A stretch of DNA of 30,265 nucleotides from JAADHG01 sp964418645 (GCA_964418645.1 CAYQME010000028.1:1-30265); one strand, 5' to 3'. Positions 1-8,457 are shown, counted from the first letter of the stretch. Notes: generated by a model not told the origin, from the sequence alone. A program made the numbers and translations.

Positions 1-638
1 ACATGATGATTGCACTTAAAGAGAGTGATAGTGTAAAACGTATGGTGTATGCAGCATCAAGTTCTACCTATGGAGATAGTTTAACTTTGCCAAAAGTAGA
101 AGACAATATAGGTAAACCCTTATCGCCGTATGCTATAACCAAGTATGTAAATGAACTGTATGCTGATGTATTTGGTAAAACATACAATACGGATGTTATA
201 GGATTACGGTATTTCAATATTTTTGGACCAAAGCAAAGCCCAGAAGGGGCTTATGCTGCTGTTATTCCATTGTTTATGGAAGCAATAAATAACAATAAAT
301 CGGCAACTATTAATGGTGATGGTGAGCAAACACGAGATTTTACCTTTGTTGAAAATGCGGTTCAAGCCAATATAAAAGGGTTTTTTGCACTAAAGGAAGC
401 AGCTAATGAAGTATTTAATATTGCTTGTGGAGAACGTATTAGTGTGAACTATTTATGGAAAAATATTAATGAAGCAGCACAAAAAGACGTGAAAGCAAAT
501 TACGGACCACAAAGACAAGGTGATGTTAGAGATTCATTGGCCGATATTTCTAAGGCAGAACAATTATTGGGATTTAAACCACAATTTAATGTTAGAGAAG
601 GTTTAAAAATTACTTGGGAGAACTTTATAAATAAATAA
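1..638 (+). CDS. UDP-N-acetylglucosamine 4-epimerase (WbpP/TviC-like), 5'-truncated
   Basis: C-terminal two thirds of an extended short-chain dehydrogenase/epimerase that would interconvert UDP-GlcNAc and UDP-GalNAc (or the uronic acid forms) in the cytoplasm. The frame is open to the left edge, so the in-frame ATG at 3 is probably internal and the NAD-binding GxxGxxG region lies outside the window. Visible are the serine-rich catalytic motif SSSTYG (fragment residues 19-24), the YxxxK pair (Y43 and K47 in SPYAITK), a GLRYFNIFGP stretch and NGDGEQTRDF, an arrangement I associate with WbpP/TviC rather than GalE. The pathway partner of such enzymes, a UDP-GlcNAc/GalNAc dehydrogenase (WbpO/TviB), is not in the window and could lie upstream. 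Ninety bases separate it from the exporter genes. Family is confident; exact substrate is inferred. Confidence 0.85.
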   Translation, partial: MMIALKESDSVKRMVYAASSSTYGDSLTLPKVEDNIGKPLSPYAITKYVNELYADVFGKTYNTDVIGLRYFNIFGPKQSPEGAYAAVIPLFMEAINNNKSATINGDGEQTRDFTFVENAVQANIKGFFALKEAANEVFNIACGERISVNYLWKNINEAAQKDVKANYGPQRQGDVRDSLADISKAEQLLGFKPQFNVREGLKITWENFINK

Positions 639-728
639 TGTCAGTTCAAGTGTTTTGAAATTATAAAATGATTGCAAAAAAGATTGAGAACTGAACTTTA
701 GCAAAGAGATACTTAAAAAAATATAAAT

Positions 729-1592
729 TTGAGCAATAGCACCGAGGATACATGGCTATACACAATATCAGCTAAACATAAATTATTAGATTTAAATTTA
801 AAAGAAGTTTGGCGTTATAGGGATTTGTTATTTCTCTTTGTCAAGCGAGATATAGTAACTGCTTACAAGCAAACTATTTTAGGACCACTATGGTATTTAA
901 TAGAGCCGCTATTTACTTCTATTATATTTACATTAATTTTTAACAATGTTGCTAATATTTCTACGGGAACGGTACCGCCCTTTTTATTTAATCTAGCAGG
1001 TATAACGATTTGGAATTATTTTAAAATTTGTTTTTCTGCGACGTCTAATACATTTTCTGCCAATGCAGGTATTTTTGGTAAAGTGTATTTCCCTCGTATT
1101 ATAGTGCCGTTGTCAGTTGTAATTTCTAATTTATTGAAATTCGGGATACAATTGCTCGTTTTTGCATCTTTCTATGTGTATTATTATATCCAAGGCGCAG
1201 CAATTAGTTTGAATGTTTACATCCTTTTGTTTCCAATGATGATTCTTATTATGGGGATGCTAGGTCTAGGCTTGGGTATGATAATTTCTTCTTTGGTTAC
1301 AAAATATAGAGATTTAAAAATACTAATAGGATTTGGATTGCAGTTATTAATGTATATGTCTGCGGTCATGTATCCTGTTTCATTCTTTGTAGAAAAGTTG
1401 CCTGACTATGCTTGGATTGTAAAATACAATCCATTAACTTTTGTCATTGAAACTGTAAGATACGTGTTATTAAATACTGGTGTTTTTAATACAGGAATGT
1501 TTATTTATACCCTAATAGTAACTTTAATTATTTTGATTTTAGGGATTATTGTTTTTAACAAAACAGAAAAAAGTTTTATTGATACGATTTAA
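729..1592 (+). CDS. wzm: ABC-2 type polysaccharide export permease (Wzm-like)
   Basis: Inner-membrane permease of an ABC exporter that moves a finished, lipid-linked polysaccharide to the periplasm. The 287-residue protein starts with a hydrophilic tail, then the RYRDLLFLFVKRDI and YKQTILGPLWYLIEP signatures typical of the ABC2_membrane family in O-antigen and teichoic acid exporters, followed by about six hydrophobic segments. Family length is usually 260-290. A TTG start at 729 is chosen because it gives the N-terminus expected for flavobacterial homologues (MSNSTEDTWLYTIS) and no ATG lies nearby in frame before the conserved part. The cognate ATPase gene begins 48 bases downstream, so the pair forms one transporter. 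Confidence 0.93.
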   Translation: MSNSTEDTWLYTISAKHKLLDLNLKEVWRYRDLLFLFVKRDIVTAYKQTILGPLWYLIEPLFTSIIFTLIFNNVANISTGTVPPFLFNLAGITIWNYFKICFSATSNTFSANAGIFGKVYFPRIIVPLSVVISNLLKFGIQLLVFASFYVYYYIQGAAISLNVYILLFPMMILIMGMLGLGLGMIISSLVTKYRDLKILIGFGLQLLMYMSAVMYPVSFFVEKLPDYAWIVKYNPLTFVIETVRYVLLNTGVFNTGMFIYTLIVTLIILILGIIVFNKTEKSFIDTI

Positions 1593-1639
1593 GAAGTGAG
1601 ATGTGAGTAGATGTTTTACTATCCACAAAAAAAAGAACA

Positions 1640-2878
1640 ATGAGTGATATTATACTTAAAATAGAAAACTTAAGTAAACAGTACCGTTTGGGCTTGATTG
1701 GTAGAGGTACTATTGGTGACGATTTAAAACGTTGGTGGTATAATGTGAGAGGAAAAGACAATCCGTTTTTAAAAATAGGGGATGTAAATGTTAGAAGTTC
1801 TAAAGCTAATTCTGACTATGTTTGGGCCATACAGGATATTAATTTTGAAGTTAAACGAGGTGAAGTTTTGGGTATTATAGGTAAAAATGGTGCGGGTAAA
1901 TCTACTTTGTTAAAAATACTCTCCAGAGTAACGAACCCAACTACAGGTCAAATAAAAACAAAAGGACGTATAGCATCACTTTTAGAAGTGGGTACAGGCT
2001 TTCACCCAGAAATGACAGGGCGCGAAAACATCTTTTTAAATGGTGCTATTTTAGGAATGACCAAGGAAGAGATTCGTTCTAAAATAGATGAGATTATAGA
2101 TTTTTCAGGTTGCGAACGCTATATAGATACTCCAGTAAAACGCTATTCTTCTGGTATGACAGTACGATTAGCATTCGCCGTAGCGGCATATTTAGAACCC
2201 GATATTTTAGTGATTGATGAAGTGCTAGCTGTTGGAGATGCCGAGTTCCAAAAAAAAGCTATAGGTAAAATGCAGGACATTAGTAGAGGGGAAGGACGTA
2301 CCGTTTTGTTTGTAAGCCATAATATGGTGGCTGTAAAAAGTTTGTGCACTAGAGTTATAGTTTTAGATAAGGGTAGTATAAGTTTTAATGGAGGTGTGAA
2401 TGAAGCGCTTAATTTATATAAAAAGATTTTTAATCCAGATCTGGTAGTAAGAAAAGATACTAATGAATTAAATGTAGAAGTTTTGGATTTTTCAAAAAAC
2501 GTTGGAATTCAAGATGATTTATTTTTAAAATTGAGAATTTCTAACAATAAATTATTAGACTTTCCCTTGTGTTTCGATATCGGAATAAGAAATGAAATGA
2601 ACGAAAATGTTTTACATTTTAAGATGGATTATACTTCAAATTCATTAGATTTTAAATTGTTGAAAGATTTTAATGTGATTCTTAATATTAAGAAACCAAA
2701 TTTATTGCCAGGTGATTATTTTATTGATATTTATTTTTATGATAAAATTAAAGTGTTTTATTGGGTAGAAAACTTTTATGAATTTAATGTAGTTAGTCGG
2801 AATACATTTACTAACAATAAGATTTTTAATAATTTACAAGCACATACACTACCAGAATTCTCTTACGAAGTGGTATAA
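1640..2878 (+). CDS. wzt: Polysaccharide ABC exporter ATPase with C-terminal substrate-recognition-like domain (Wzt-like)
   Basis: Cytoplasmic ATPase that powers the Wzm permease. Walker A GKNGAGKST at 81-89, ABC signature YSSGM at 169-173, Walker B ILVIDE at 189-194 and the H-loop histidine at about 227 (VSHNM) are all intact. An N-terminal stretch of about 60 residues before the core, with WWYNVRGKDNPF, is typical of polysaccharide exporter ATPases. At 412 residues it is about 150 longer than a bare nucleotide-binding domain. Residues from about 260 to 412 look like a beta-rich domain comparable in position to Wzt C-terminal domains, which in E. coli O8/O9a bind the modified non-reducing end of the glycan. 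Whether this one binds a cap is inference. A methyltransferase gene follows after 22 bases. Confidence 0.93.
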   Translation: MSDIILKIENLSKQYRLGLIGRGTIGDDLKRWWYNVRGKDNPFLKIGDVNVRSSKANSDYVWAIQDINFEVKRGEVLGIIGKNGAGKSTLLKILSRVTNPTTGQIKTKGRIASLLEVGTGFHPEMTGRENIFLNGAILGMTKEEIRSKIDEIIDFSGCERYIDTPVKRYSSGMTVRLAFAVAAYLEPDILVIDEVLAVGDAEFQKKAIGKMQDISRGEGRTVLFVSHNMVAVKSLCTRVIVLDKGSISFNGGVNEALNLYKKIFNPDLVVRKDTNELNVEVLDFSKNVGIQDDLFLKLRISNNKLLDFPLCFDIGIRNEMNENVLHFKMDYTSNSLDFKLLKDFNVILNIKKPNLLPGDYFIDIYFYDKIKVFYWVENFYEFNVVSRNTFTNNKIFNNLQAHTLPEFSYEVV

Positions 2879-2900
2879 AAATAAAATCATAGTCAAACTG

Positions 2901-3464
2901 ATGAAAAGCAAATATTTATTTAATTCATTAGAAGTAAGGACATTTTTTAATCGGATATTTAAGAAGTCTGATTTTAACAGGTGGAAAAATAATGAGGCAT
3001 TAAATGTAAGTTGGGATGAAAGGACTGAAATAATGTCAAAGTTAATTGAACCAAACTCCACAGTTTTAGAATTTGGAGCAGGTAGAATGAAATTAAAAAG
3101 TCTTTTACCTAAGAATTGTATTTACACGCCATCAGATTTCGTGAAAAGGAGAGATGGTATAATTAGATGTGATTTGAATAAAAAAAATTTTCCTTTTTAT
3201 AAGCAATATGATATTGTGTTTTTAAGTGGTGTTTTAGAGTATGTTTATAATATTTCAAGCTTAATTCATAAATTAGAAAAAATCACAAATATTATAATAT
3301 GTTCGTATGCAACTCAAGAATTGAATGATAAATATCGTGCTAAAAATGGATGGGTCAATGATTACAAAGAGAAAACTTTATGTGATATATTTTTGGTGTC
3401 TGGGTTTAAAGTTGAAAAAAAATCTTATTGGAAAAAACAAGTAATCTTTAAATTTATTAAATAG
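2901..3464 (+). CDS. Class I SAM-dependent methyltransferase-like protein
   Basis: Small (187 residues) predicted cytoplasmic methyltransferase. SAM-binding motif I is VLEFGAG at 55-61; a post-I acidic turn is SDFVKR at 78-83; and LSGVLEYV at 108-115 resembles motif IV of sugar and lipid methyltransferases. It shares the D-[FY]-V-K-[RK] then II and LNK pattern with the second methyltransferase at 15251, so the two seem related. It lies 22 bases behind wzt. In ABC-exported O-antigens a methyltransferase can cap the chain and supply the mark read by Wzt, so a chain-terminating role is plausible but unproven. The acceptor is unknown. The N-terminal 45 residues are not recognised. Confidence 0.75.
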   Translation: MKSKYLFNSLEVRTFFNRIFKKSDFNRWKNNEALNVSWDERTEIMSKLIEPNSTVLEFGAGRMKLKSLLPKNCIYTPSDFVKRRDGIIRCDLNKKNFPFYKQYDIVFLSGVLEYVYNISSLIHKLEKITNIIICSYATQELNDKYRAKNGWVNDYKEKTLCDIFLVSGFKVEKKSYWKKQVIFKFIK

Positions 3465-3474
3465 ATTCTTTATA

Positions 3475-3543
3475 ATGAATGATGTTTTTAGCTTTCAAAA
3501 CCAAAAAAGCCAGACGATTTTAATAATGAAAACTAAGTCATGA
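3475..3543 (+). other. Possible 22-codon leader or remnant reading frame
   Basis: In the 75-base gap between the methyltransferase and the pyruvyltransferase there is an ATG at 3475 opening 22 codons that end in a TGA overlapping the ATG of the next gene at 3540. The deduced peptide is MNDVFSFQNQKSQTILIMKT plus KS. I recognise no family. The overlap could give translational coupling, or the frame may be chance in AT-rich DNA. Confidence 0.15.
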
Positions 3544-4358
3544 TAAAACTATTTTGGTTTTCCAATCCTCATTTGAAACGAGACGATATTGTTAATTTTG
3601 GAGATGAATTATCAAAGGATTTAATTCACAAACTTTCAGGAAAAAAAGTGAAATGGATAAATCCTATGAGACAAAATTTTTTTCAAAAAAAGTTTACTAA
3701 TCATGTCTTTGGTATAGGTAGCATTCTTCATTTTGGTGCAAAAAATAGCTTGATTTGGGGGTCTGGTTTAATTGATAGTAAATCTATAGCACCTAACGCT
3801 AAATATTTTGCGGTAAGAGGTAAACATACTAGAAATGAATTATTAAATAGAGGATATAATGTTCCTGAAGTATATGGTGATCCTGGTTTGCTAGTTTCAA
3901 AAGTATTTCCTAGAAAAGGAAAAAGTAGGAAATTTAAAATTGGTGTTATACCTCATTATGTTGAGTTTGATGATGTGAATAATTGGTACTTAACGAATAA
4001 TATTACAGATGAAATTATAATGATAGATCTTAGAAAAGATATTCAAACTATTTTAAATCAAATTATAAATTGTGAATTTATTATTTCCAGTTCTTTACAT
4101 GGAATTATTATTCCTCAATCTTATGACATACCTTCTCTACGAGTGTCTTTTACTAATAGGATAATAGGCGATGGTATAAAATATAATGATTATTTTGATT
4201 CAGTAGGAATTGAGAATTATAAGTATCCTTTTTTTAACAAAGAAAATTTTACAGATATTAACATAAACGACTATATTCATAAATTAGAAAGAAAAGGTAG
4301 AATAAAAAAGGACTTATTGAAAATTCAAGATAACTTAATTTCTGTAAAACCTTTCTAA
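3540..4358 (+). CDS. Polysaccharide pyruvyltransferase family protein
   Basis: Predicted to transfer a pyruvate ketal from phosphoenolpyruvate onto a sugar of the growing polysaccharide (CsaB/GumL-type family). Supporting motifs in order: NFGDELS at 19-25, FGIGSI and WGSGL at 57-77, RGKHTR at 93-98, GDPGLL at 113-118, IPHY at 137-140 and SSSLHGIIIPQSYDIPSL at 183-200, which corresponds to the family's conserved S-x-H-x-x-x-x-x-x-x-x-x-P segment. The usual arginine two residues before the histidine is serine or leucine here, as in some family members. At 272 residues it is shorter than many members (about 300-380). The stop overlaps the start of the next glycosyltransferase by one base, so they are probably translationally coupled. 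Confidence 0.85.
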   Translation: MIKLFWFSNPHLKRDDIVNFGDELSKDLIHKLSGKKVKWINPMRQNFFQKKFTNHVFGIGSILHFGAKNSLIWGSGLIDSKSIAPNAKYFAVRGKHTRNELLNRGYNVPEVYGDPGLLVSKVFPRKGKSRKFKIGVIPHYVEFDDVNNWYLTNNITDEIIMIDLRKDIQTILNQIINCEFIISSSLHGIIIPQSYDIPSLRVSFTNRIIGDGIKYNDYFDSVGIENYKYPFFNKENFTDININDYIHKLERKGRIKKDLLKIQDNLISVKPF

Positions 4359-5302
4359 TGATTTCTGTAATTACACCAATCTATAATGCCGAAAAGTTTT
4401 TGTCAAAAGCTATAGAATCTGTTTTAGCACAAAAAGAAGTAAGTGAGTATATATTAATTGATGATGGGAGTACAGATGATTCTTTGGATTTATTACGAAA
4501 ATATATCGAAAAAGATAATCGTATTAAAGTTCTTCAACATCCTGATAAGAAAAATCACGGACGCTCTAAAACAAGAAACTTAGGTATTAAAACTGCTAGT
4601 AATGAGTTGATTGCTTTTTTGGATGCAGATGATTTTTATCTAGATAACAGGTTTAAAAATGATTTAAAAATACTTGAGAATAGAAATATAGATGGTGTTT
4701 ATAATGCTATTGGCATTCATTTTTATGATAGTTATAAAGGAGATACAAATATCCCACATGTATTAACAACACTTAAATCAAAAATTTTGCCTGAAGAACT
4801 TTTTGAGAGAATGGAGCCTTTTGGCAGTCAGGGGTGGTTTTCTGGTGATGGTTTTATAGTGAAAAAACAATGTCTTATTGATGTAGGAATGTTTAATGAA
4901 AAACTGATTGTTGCAGAAGATACGGAACTTTGGGTTAAACTATCTCTAAAATATAATCTTGAGTCTGGTGAATTGGTCGAGCCTGTTGCGAAAAGAGGAG
5001 TGCATGATAATAATATTTTTAATAAGAAAGAAACTTACAAAAAACCTATCCTTTTAATGTACCAAAGTATTTTGGTTTGGGCATCAAGAAATAAAGTAAA
5101 AAATAACCGATTGAAAATTATTAGCAATAAATTTATTGAGTATTTAACTTATTTTGTTTCAAATAATGTTTTATTATTCTATAAATATTGGTTTAAAACA
5201 ATTTTTTTTGTTCCAAAATTAATAGGGTTTAAAGTTTATATCAAATCTTTTTTTAAATATCATATAGGGCTTTTGCAGTTACTAACAGGTAAAACTATGT
5301 AG
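4358..5302 (+). CDS. GT2 family glycosyltransferase
   Basis: Inverting GT-A glycosyltransferase expected to add one sugar from a nucleotide donor at the cytoplasmic membrane face. The N-terminus MISVITPIYNAEKFL leads into IDDGSTDDS (34-42), followed by the metal/donor-binding DADD at 89-92 and an acidic AEDTELW catalytic-base region near residue 190. The last 80 residues are basic and hydrophobic, suggesting membrane association. It is one base from the pyruvyltransferase gene, so the two may act on the same residue or neighbouring residues. Donor and linkage cannot be read from the sequence. It is followed by the longest intergenic gap of the window. Confidence 0.92.
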   Translation: MISVITPIYNAEKFLSKAIESVLAQKEVSEYILIDDGSTDDSLDLLRKYIEKDNRIKVLQHPDKKNHGRSKTRNLGIKTASNELIAFLDADDFYLDNRFKNDLKILENRNIDGVYNAIGIHFYDSYKGDTNIPHVLTTLKSKILPEELFERMEPFGSQGWFSGDGFIVKKQCLIDVGMFNEKLIVAEDTELWVKLSLKYNLESGELVEPVAKRGVHDNNIFNKKETYKKPILLMYQSILVWASRNKVKNNRLKIISNKFIEYLTYFVSNNVLLFYKYWFKTIFFVPKLIGFKVYIKSFFKYHIGLLQLLTGKTM

Positions 5303-5440
5303 TGAATTATAAATTAAATCTATAAAAGCCAATTATTACAAAAAAGGACTGGACTTAATAAAAAAGATTAAACTTGAGATTGATAGGAGTAGAAATATTA
5401 ATTCAAAAGGAGGAAGCCATTATATATAATTAATCTTTAA
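5303..5440 (+). other. Longest intergenic gap; holds a possible C-terminal gene remnant
   Basis: No complete gene is visible. One frame, 5313-5429, is open for 38 codons without an ATG and ends in TAA. Its end reads GLDLIKKIKLEIDRSRNI then NSKGGSHYI, which looks more like protein than random AT-rich DNA and could be the tail of a deleted or decayed gene. A purine-rich aaaaggaggaag at 5406-5417 resembles a strong ribosome-binding site but lies about 25 bases before the TTG of the next gene. I found no match to the Bacteroidota promoter consensus (TTTG, then TAnnTTTG) and no terminator hairpin. Confidence 0.3.
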
Positions 5441-6406
5441 TTGAAGAAATTAAACAAAATACTTAGATATAGTTTGATACGATTGATGCTTAATATGCAT
5501 TTTTATAAATTAAATAATGCCATATTAATTTTTAGTGAACCACGTGGGGGTAGTACATGGCTTATGGAAATTTTAGATAGTTTACCTAAAACTATAATTA
5601 ACTGGGAGCCTTTGCATATTGAACAGGGTATTGTCACCGATAAATTGTATTTAGGAAACTTTCCATATATTGATTCAAATCATAATTCTATAAGATATAT
5701 GAACTTATTTAAGAAAATGTTAACTTTTCAAACACACAACATTTGGACTACTAAATTTGTTAAGTTAAGGTTGATATGGGAAAGTAAATATGTAATTACA
5801 AAATTTGTTAGAGGCAATCAATTACTACCTTGGATAACTACAGTTTTTAGAAATCAGTTTAATCATAGACCTATTTATTTATTGAGGCATCCTATTAGTA
5901 CATCTATGTCTCAACTAAAAACATTTAAAGGACTTAATAAGAAAGAGGCTTTAAAAGAAATGAATCAAAAGCTTTCTTTTTCAATTCCACAAACCCTAAA
6001 TAATAAAAGATTTATAAAGCATAAAAATTATTTAACTAGTCTTAATACACGTTTAGAGCGCCAAATTGCAATTTGGTGTATTAATAATGCATGTCTAATT
6101 GAACAAAACTCTAAGAAAGATTGGATAGTAGTATATTATGAAACTTTAGTATCTGAACCCTTAAAAGAATCTACAAGAATTATTAATGAATTATCTTTAG
6201 GTGTACCCACTAATATATTTGAATCATTTAATTTTAAAAACCCGAGTTATACTACCAATCATAATAATACTATAAATGATACACATATTCAATTAGAGTC
6301 AATAATCGAAAGTCTTGATGTTATATTCTTAGAGAGAATACAAAAAATATTTGATAAATTTGGCCTTAAAATTTATGAGGCTAATAATCCATATCCTATT
6401 AACTAA
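5441..6406 (+). CDS. Carbohydrate sulfotransferase (PAPS-dependent family)
   Basis: Predicted to transfer sulfate from PAPS to a hydroxyl of the polysaccharide or its lipid-linked precursor. The 5'-phosphosulfate-binding loop is clear: SEPRGGSTWL at 32-41, directly after a short hydrophobic strand. A second family element, YLLRHPISTSMSQ at 146-158, matches the 3'-phosphate-binding R-x-x-S type motif. Length (321) fits bacterial sulfotransferases. The first 25 residues are basic and partly hydrophobic and could anchor the protein at the membrane. The start is TTG at 5441; ATGs further in frame would remove only the poorly conserved N-terminus (the last usable one is near residue 19), so the exact start is uncertain. 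PAPS-forming genes are not in the window. Acceptor unknown. Confidence 0.85.
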   Translation: MKKLNKILRYSLIRLMLNMHFYKLNNAILIFSEPRGGSTWLMEILDSLPKTIINWEPLHIEQGIVTDKLYLGNFPYIDSNHNSIRYMNLFKKMLTFQTHNIWTTKFVKLRLIWESKYVITKFVRGNQLLPWITTVFRNQFNHRPIYLLRHPISTSMSQLKTFKGLNKKEALKEMNQKLSFSIPQTLNNKRFIKHKNYLTSLNTRLERQIAIWCINNACLIEQNSKKDWIVVYYETLVSEPLKESTRIINELSLGVPTNIFESFNFKNPSYTTNHNNTINDTHIQLESIIESLDVIFLERIQKIFDKFGLKIYEANNPYPIN

Positions 6407-6415
6407 GAATTAGAT

Positions 6416-7402
6416 ATGATGGATAAAAAACCTCTAGTTTCAATAATAATACCAACATATAATCGTGCTCATTTAATAAATGAAACCTTAAATAGCGTAC
6501 TTGATCAAACGTATACCCATTGGGAATGTATTGTCATTGATGATGACTCTATAGACAATACGGCTAAAACAGTAACTGCATATTGTAATAAGGATAAAAG
6601 ATTTCAGTATCACCAACGACCAAATAATAGACCCAAAGGAGCTAATGCCTGTAGGAATTATGGATTTGAGTTAAGCAAAGGGGACTATATAAATTGGTTT
6701 GATAGTGATGATATCATGTTGCCCCTAAAACTAGAAGTTCAAATTAAAGAATTACATAATTCAAGTTATGACTTTACCATTTGTCAAACTACTGTGTTTG
6801 ATATTGAAAAGAATCAGGAAATTGGTTTACGAGCTCCGAAATTAAAGTCAGATAACATATTTGAAGATTATATTAAGTATAAAATATTTTGGTTAACAGG
6901 TGCGCCTTTATGGAAAAGACAGTTTTTAGAAAAAAAGGCATTAATCTTTGATGAAACATTGCAACAAGCTCAGGATTACGACTTTCATATGAGAGTATTA
7001 TATATTTCTCAAAACTATAATGTAAACCAAAGGCCGCTGGTTGTATTCAATGTTCATGATGAGAACATGTCGAGAACAATATATAATAACCCATCAAAAT
7101 TATTTTCAAATATTAAAGTGAAATATAATATCCTCAAAAAGTATCCTAACTTATTGAGCGACGAAGTAAAGCATAATATTTTGGAAGAACTTGTTAAATT
7201 ATATAGTTATGCCATTAGAGAACGCTATAAAAAAATAGCACAGAAAACCTCTTTCTTTATAATTAACCTATACAGTTATAACAAGCATTTATTTTTTCGT
7301 ACTAGGTTGAAAACGTATTTGTACACCATTATTCCTTTATTTTACACTTTTTTTGGGAAAGGGTTTAAGTTAACTAAATTAGCAAATAAAATTATTAGTT
7401 AA
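6416..7402 (+). CDS. GT2 family glycosyltransferase
   Basis: GT-A glycosyltransferase with VSIIIPTYNRA at 8-18, IDDDSIDNT at 41-49 (an IDDDS variant of the usual DDGS), CRNYG at 79-83 and the metal-binding DSDD at 96-99. A QDYDFHMRV segment near residue 185 supplies the acidic acceptor-side residues. It shares the block from [YT]xxWEC through RP...CRNYG with the enzyme at 10468, so the two are close paralogues or use similar substrates. The C-terminal 60 residues are basic and hydrophobic, fitting membrane attachment. The gap to the previous gene is 9 bases and to the next 10, consistent with one operon. Donor unknown. Confidence 0.92.
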   Translation: MMDKKPLVSIIIPTYNRAHLINETLNSVLDQTYTHWECIVIDDDSIDNTAKTVTAYCNKDKRFQYHQRPNNRPKGANACRNYGFELSKGDYINWFDSDDIMLPLKLEVQIKELHNSSYDFTICQTTVFDIEKNQEIGLRAPKLKSDNIFEDYIKYKIFWLTGAPLWKRQFLEKKALIFDETLQQAQDYDFHMRVLYISQNYNVNQRPLVVFNVHDENMSRTIYNNPSKLFSNIKVKYNILKKYPNLLSDEVKHNILEELVKLYSYAIRERYKKIAQKTSFFIINLYSYNKHLFFRTRLKTYLYTIIPLFYTFFGKGFKLTKLANKIIS

Positions 7403-7412
7403 TAATGTCATT

Positions 7413-8435
7413 ATGCCTTTAATATCGGTAGTACTTCCTGTTTATAATGTAGAAGCGTATGTATATGATGCCATAGTATCGGTATTAAATCAAAGCATAC
7501 AAGATTTTGAAATTATAGTTATAGATGATTGTTCTACAGATAATACAGTATCTATTATTGAGAGCTTTAAAGATACCCGAATAAGAATTATAAATAAAGA
7601 TACAAATAAAGGATTAATAGACAGCTTAAATATAGGTTTTAAAGAAGCAAAAGGGGAGTATATAGCTAGAATGGATGGTGATGATATTAATACACCAAAT
7701 CGGTTTGAAAAACAATTACAAATACTACAAAGTAATCCTAAAATTAGTGCCTGTGGGTGTTGGTTACAATGTTTTGGTGTTAGTCACAAAATGATAAAGC
7801 ACAAAGAGTTTCATCATGAAATTCAAGCACAATTATTATTAAGTAACCCGATGAGTTTAGGTGCTACTATGCTAGAAAGAGAAGCTTACAAAAATCATGA
7901 ATTTGATATTACAAAAGTACATGTAGAAGATTATGATTTTTGGGCTAGAACGGCTTGGAGCAACAAAATGTATAATATTCAAGAGGTGTTATATCATTAT
8001 AGAACACGTAAAACACAGGTGTCCAGTCTTCATAATACAATACAAAAAAAACAGGATATAAGAATAAAGCTATGTCTCTATCACAAGATAGATTATGATA
8101 AGGCCATTTTTAATGATGTGCTTATTGAGAAATTATTATTTTCAAAGGAAGCTGTAACAGTAAATGAATCTCGACTTTTTTTTCAATGGATGAAGGCATT
8201 AATTAGAATTAATAAAAAACAGGATATTTTTGATTCTAATGAGCTCGCTAAAAATTTAGAAATTTTAAAGCGACAATTTGTTTTTGAACTGTTTTTTACA
8301 AACAACAGAAAAGGGATAGATTATAATTTAAGAAAGGAAATTCTCGTAGGTTTACCTATTAGAAAAAAGCTTTTTGTTGTATTGAAAAAGATAAAAGAAA
8401 GAGTATCCTTTTTAAGGAAACAAAAGAACAGTTAA
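7413..8435 (+). CDS. GT2 family glycosyltransferase
   Basis: GT-A glycosyltransferase of 340 residues. It opens with MPLISVVLPVYNVEAYV, has IDDCSTDNT at 38-45 (a DDCS variant), GEYIARMDGDD with the metal-binding DGDD at 88-91, and VEDYDFWAR near residue 170 as the likely acceptor and base region. The RMDGDDIxxPxRFxKQ arrangement is frequent in GT2 enzymes of O-antigen and capsule loci. The C-terminus is very lysine/arginine-rich. Sugar specificity cannot be deduced. Confidence 0.92.
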   Translation: MPLISVVLPVYNVEAYVYDAIVSVLNQSIQDFEIIVIDDCSTDNTVSIIESFKDTRIRIINKDTNKGLIDSLNIGFKEAKGEYIARMDGDDINTPNRFEKQLQILQSNPKISACGCWLQCFGVSHKMIKHKEFHHEIQAQLLLSNPMSLGATMLEREAYKNHEFDITKVHVEDYDFWARTAWSNKMYNIQEVLYHYRTRKTQVSSLHNTIQKKQDIRIKLCLYHKIDYDKAIFNDVLIEKLLFSKEAVTVNESRLFFQWMKALIRINKKQDIFDSNELAKNLEILKRQFVFELFFTNNRKGIDYNLRKEILVGLPIRKKLFVVLKKIKERVSFLRKQKNS

Positions 8436-8457
8436 AATAAACGACCTCAAATTGTAT

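Noticed and set aside
641..695. Inverted repeat tcagttc ... gaactga in the gap before the permease gene
   Set aside because: Only seven bases with a loop of about 41 bases and no T tract; too weak to call a terminator or operator.
724..731. taaatttg matches the Bacteroidota -7 promoter consensus TAnnTTTG
   Set aside because: It overlaps the TTG start codon of the permease gene, which would place the transcript start inside the gene, and no TTTG box sits at the right distance upstream. Chance match in AT-rich DNA is more likely.
3491..3512. Short inverted repeat gcttt ... aaagc in the gap before the pyruvyltransferase
   Set aside because: A five-base stem with no following T-run is expected by chance and is not a convincing terminator.
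5406..5417. aaaaggaggaag, a strong Shine-Dalgarno-like sequence
   Set aside because: The nearest start codon used (TTG 5441) is about 25 bases away, and no ATG, GTG or TTG lies at 5-10 bases. Bacteroidota rarely rely on such sites.
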